DNA of 6,975 bases, taken from positions 1-6,975 of the forward strand of contig CAKUCJ010000065.1 in the NCBI GenBank assembly GCA_934643435.1, read 5' to 3'. Below are positions 5,146 to 6,975 of this stretch, piece after piece (positions within the stretch are counted from its first letter, which is position 1; each line of letters opens with the position of its first letter). The notes below the pieces were generated by a model. It was not told where the DNA came from. It did not search any database and saw only the letters and a list, made by a program, of their open reading frames with translations. Both the position numbers and the translations under genes were made by a program. The DNA comes from an uncultured Collinsella sp. (GTDB lineage: Bacteria > Actinomycetota > Coriobacteriia > Coriobacteriales > Coriobacteriaceae).

Positions 5146-5970
5146 ATGAAGAACACTCAGCTGCTGCTGATCAACGATATGTGCGGCTACGGCAAGGTCG
5201 CGCTTTCCGCCATGCTGCCGGTGCTGTCGCACATGGGCTACCGTATCCACAACCTGCCGACGGCGCTTGTGTCCGATACGCTCAACTACCCCAAGTTCTA
5301 CATCCACGACACCACGGAATACGTGCGTCAGAGTCTCGCCATCTGGGAAGAGCTCGGCTTTGAGTTCGATGCCATCTCCACCGGCTTTATCGTGACCGAG
5401 GAAGAGACGCGTATCATCTCGGACTTTTGCCACCGTCGCGCGCAAAAGGGCACCAAGGTGTTCGTCGACCCCATCATGGGCGACAACGGCAAGCTCTACG
5501 CCGGCGTTCCCGAGTCCACGATCGGCCTCATGCGCAGCCTGCTCGAGTGCGCCGACTGTGCGGTGCCCAATTACACCGAGGCGTGCCTGCTCACCGATAC
5601 GCCCATTGCCGAGCACATCACGCCCGATGAGGGCCGTGCTCTTGTGGACGCCATGCGCGCGCTGGGCGCCAAGTCGGTGGTCATTACGAGCGCTGTGGTA
5701 GATGGTGCGAACGCCGTTATCGGTTACGACCATGTGGCGGGGGAGTACTTCACGATTCCCTTCGACCTGATTCCGGTCTACTTCCCGGGCACGGGTGACA
5801 CGTTCTCGGCGGTGCTCGTCGGCCGCGTGATGGCTGGTTGGAGTCTGCAGCGCGCAACGGCCGATGCCATGCGCGTGGTGGCGGAGCTTATTGAGCGCAA
5901 TGCCGACCAGGAGGACAAGTCTGCTGGCCTGCCCATCGAGGCTTGCTTGGACGTGATCGACCATGAGTAG
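5146..5970 (+). CDS. pdxK: Pyridoxamine/pyridoxal kinase (vitamin B6 salvage)
   Basis: A 274-residue cytosolic kinase of the ribokinase/PfkB-like superfamily that phosphorylates pyridoxamine, pyridoxal or pyridoxine with ATP, feeding pyridoxal-5'-phosphate supply. An N-terminal substrate-site segment (NDMCGYGKVALSAM, about 10-23) is of the type seen in the pyridoxamine kinases of Gram-positive bacteria rather than the SxQSHVxxGxVGN form of the E. coli enzymes. VDPIMGDNGKLY (107-118) and the following PNYTEACLLTD are classic B6-kinase motifs. FPGTGDTFSA carries the anion-hole GTGD (215-218) with catalytic Asp218. The start is the ATG at 5146, with AAGGGGGA seven bases upstream; the frame stays open back to 4993, but that stretch is GC-rich leader without a ribosome binding site. 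It overlaps the next gene by 8 nt. The exact vitamer preference is not decided by sequence; PdxY would be an alternative symbol. Confidence 0.92.
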   Translation: MKNTQLLLINDMCGYGKVALSAMLPVLSHMGYRIHNLPTALVSDTLNYPKFYIHDTTEYVRQSLAIWEELGFEFDAISTGFIVTEEETRIISDFCHRRAQKGTKVFVDPIMGDNGKLYAGVPESTIGLMRSLLECADCAVPNYTEACLLTDTPIAEHITPDEGRALVDAMRALGAKSVVITSAVVDGANAVIGYDHVAGEYFTIPFDLIPVYFPGTGDTFSAVLVGRVMAGWSLQRATADAMRVVAELIERNADQEDKSAGLPIEACLDVIDHE

Positions 5971-6292
5971 CGCCGGCGAGGGCGGCTCCAAGCCCGCGGG
6001 CGAAGGTAAACCGCTCGGCGCGCCACGCGGCAAGCGCCCGCGTATTCGCATTAGCTGCGTGGACCAGCTGGGTGCATGCCGCTGCCACCACGGTCACAGG
6101 CCGGGCGACGTCTTCGACTTCGACCGCGACCGCGGCAAGATGTGCTCCATGGCCTGCCACGTGGGCTTTCCCTATATCGACATCCTGCGCTACGGCGGCA
6201 CCGTGCCCGGCAACGAGCCCGGCACGGCAAAGTTCTGCTGCCCCGAGGTCGATACGTTGAACGTCTGGCTCGCCGAGATCGTCGACGAGTAA
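5963..6292 (+). CDS. Small cysteine-rich protein, TIGR04076-like
   Basis: A 109-residue protein without signal peptide or membrane segment. Residues 1-26 are a low-complexity Gly/Lys/Pro tail. The domain runs from about RIRISCVDQ (27-35) through HRPGDVFDFD (45-54) and KMCSMACHVGFPYIDILRYGG (59-79, with the small and aromatic positions typical of TIGR04076) to FCCPEVDTLNVWLAEI (91-106), which matches that family's closing CC-x-D-x-L/V motif. From memory the family has no established function. Seven Cys (32, 39, 41, 61, 65, 92, 93) with His 42, 43, 45 and 66 suggest metal or iron-sulfur binding or redox work; this is inference. The start ATGAGTAG overlaps the kinase stop by 8 nt and lacks a clear ribosome binding site of its own, so its translation is probably coupled to the kinase. 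The association with B6 metabolism is contextual only. Confidence 0.75.
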   Translation: MSSAGEGGSKPAGEGKPLGAPRGKRPRIRISCVDQLGACRCHHGHRPGDVFDFDRDRGKMCSMACHVGFPYIDILRYGGTVPGNEPGTAKFCCPEVDTLNVWLAEIVDE

Positions 6293-6296
6293 TCGG

Positions 6297-6374
6297 ACAA
6301 ATCGAGCGAGGATAATCTCCCGTTAAGAGCTTCATCGCGCGCTCAAAGTGGGAGATTATCCTCGCTCGATTTGT
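6297..6374. terminator. Perfect 25-bp inverted repeat between convergent genes, probable bidirectional terminator
   Basis: Bases 6297-6321 (ACAAATCGAGCG to AATCTCCC) are the exact reverse complement of 6350-6374, with a 28-nt loop that itself can pair GAGC (6327-6330) with GCTC (6341-6344). It begins 4 nt after the stop of the small Cys-rich gene and lies past the end of the minus-strand phosphatase, so it can stop transcription from both sides. No long U-run follows the stem directly; on the plus strand the nearest is TTTT at 6398-6401 after the third arm copy. Confidence 0.7.
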
Positions 6375-6378
6375 ATAT

Positions 6379-6403
6379 GGGAGAAAATCCTCGCTCGTTT
6401 TAT
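6379..6403 (+). repeat. Degenerate third copy of the terminator arm
   Basis: GGGAGA-AA-ATCCTCGCTCG-T-TTT matches the right arm 6350-6374 at 21 of 25 positions in the same orientation, 4 nt downstream. The left arm could therefore pair with either copy; pairing with this one would place the stem directly before TTTT (6398-6401), a more canonical terminator for the plus strand. Confidence 0.65.
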
Positions 6404-6433
6404 GCCGAGGACATGGCTTGCGGAGCCGCTTGC

Positions 6434-6880
6434 TTACAGTTGCTCGAGCATGGCCGTGCAGCCGGCAAGCACGTCACGGTACGTGGCATCGAAGTTGCCG
6501 GTGTACCACGGGTCGGCGACGTCGCCGGGGCGGTCGGTCCAATCGAGCAGGCGCGTAATCTTTCCATCGGGATCGCCACCAAAGATACGGCGCAGACCGC
6601 GGGCGTTCTCGGCATCCATATAGACGATGTGGTCCCAGTTGCCATATTCCGCGCGACGCACCTGGCGCGCACGGTGCGCAACCACGGGAACCCCGACTTC
6701 GCGCAGCTTGGCAACGGTGCCATGGTGCGGCGGATTGCCAATCTCCTCGGTCGAGGTCGCGGCAGAATCAATGACAAACTCAGCCTCGCGCCCAGCGCGA
6801 CGCGCCAGCTCGGTAAACACCGATTCAGCCATCGTCGAGCGACAGATATTTCCATGGCAGATAAAAAGAACGTGCTGCAT
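6434..6880 (-). CDS. Low-molecular-weight protein-tyrosine phosphatase
   Basis: A 148-residue cytosolic phosphatase (EC 3.1.3.48 family, LMW-PTP/arsenate-reductase fold) hydrolysing phosphotyrosine through a cysteinyl-phosphate. The N-terminal P-loop CHGNICRS (8-15) has nucleophile Cys8, the C-x5-R-S pattern ending at Arg14-Ser15, and Cys13 beside it, as usual in the family. The general-acid loop DPWYTG (Asp123 to Gly128) lies near the C-terminus where expected. The length is typical and nothing is missing. AAAGGAG 7 nt upstream of the ATG at 6880 supports the start. Bacterial members act on tyrosine kinases of capsule/exopolysaccharide systems or on other phosphoproteins; no kinase or polysaccharide genes are in view, so the target is unknown. 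It faces the kinase operon convergently and shares the terminator region with it. No clear promoter was found in 6881-6975. Confidence 0.95.
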   Translation of the reverse strand: MQHVLFICHGNICRSTMAESVFTELARRAGREAEFVIDSAATSTEEIGNPPHHGTVAKLREVGVPVVAHRARQVRRAEYGNWDHIVYMDAENARGLRRIFGGDPDGKITRLLDWTDRPGDVADPWYTGNFDATYRDVLAGCTAMLEQL

Positions 6881-6975
6881 ATGACGGCTCCTTTCCGGGC
6901 GGTCGCGCAGGGCTTACAGACTGCTCTTGAGGCAGTTTGCTCCGATAAAACCCGCTGCGTACAAGGGGAGGTGGC
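6881..6975. promoter_or_regulatory. Divergent intergenic region; ribosome binding site for a gene beyond the window
   Basis: The plus strand ends in AAGGGGAGG (6963-6971) followed by TGGC, spaced so that an ATG just past the window edge would make a good start; a divergent plus-strand gene is likely. A small imperfect stem ACTGC/GCAGT (6920-6924, 6932-6936) lies between. No promoter hexamer pair with proper spacing stands out on either strand. Confidence 0.35.

Overview
The window reads like a chromosomal segment of a high-GC Gram-positive gut bacterium of the class Coriobacteriia, most likely Collinsella or a close relative. That placement is inference: it rests on the GC-rich codon use, the strong AGGAGG-type ribosome binding sites, the protein flavour, and intergenic palindromes resembling those I recall from Collinsella genomes. 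No rRNA or other marker gene confirms it.

Left half (1-4401, minus strand): a three-gene operon. A consensus-like promoter (TTGACA, 17-nt spacer, TAGATT) overlaps a perfect 9+9 bp inverted repeat that is the probable operator. Behind it come a MarR-family regulator (4317-3811) and the two halves of a heterodimeric type IV ABC exporter (3818-1995 and 2002-83). The first half has a degenerate ATPase site (Asp for the catalytic Glu, Gln for the H-loop His). The second half has an intact site but an LSQGQ signature. Both gene junctions overlap by 8 nt, and a GC-rich hairpin follows the last stop. The simplest reading is a self-regulated efflux operon induced by a ligand of the MarR protein; the substrate cannot be read from sequence.

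Middle (4318-5145): 828 bp without a convincing gene. It contains the operon promoter/operator and then a dense run of palindromes: a 20-nt hairpin, a ~99-bp near-symmetric palindrome, a ~73-bp nested hairpin built from four TTGGTGCA/TGCACCAA octamers, and a 152-bp element bounded by perfect 22-bp inverted repeats. These look like REP/BIME- or MITE-like non-autonomous repeats, or structured RNA, and are the least explained DNA in the window.

Right half (5146-6975): a plus-strand pair, a pyridoxamine/pyridoxal kinase (vitamin B6 salvage) overlapping by 8 nt a small cysteine-rich protein resembling the TIGR04076 family. It ends at a perfect 25-bp inverted repeat, with a degenerate third arm copy, lying between convergent genes. 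Beyond it, on the minus strand, is a low-molecular-weight protein-tyrosine phosphatase (6880-6434). The last bases probably hold the ribosome binding site of a divergent plus-strand gene beginning outside the window.
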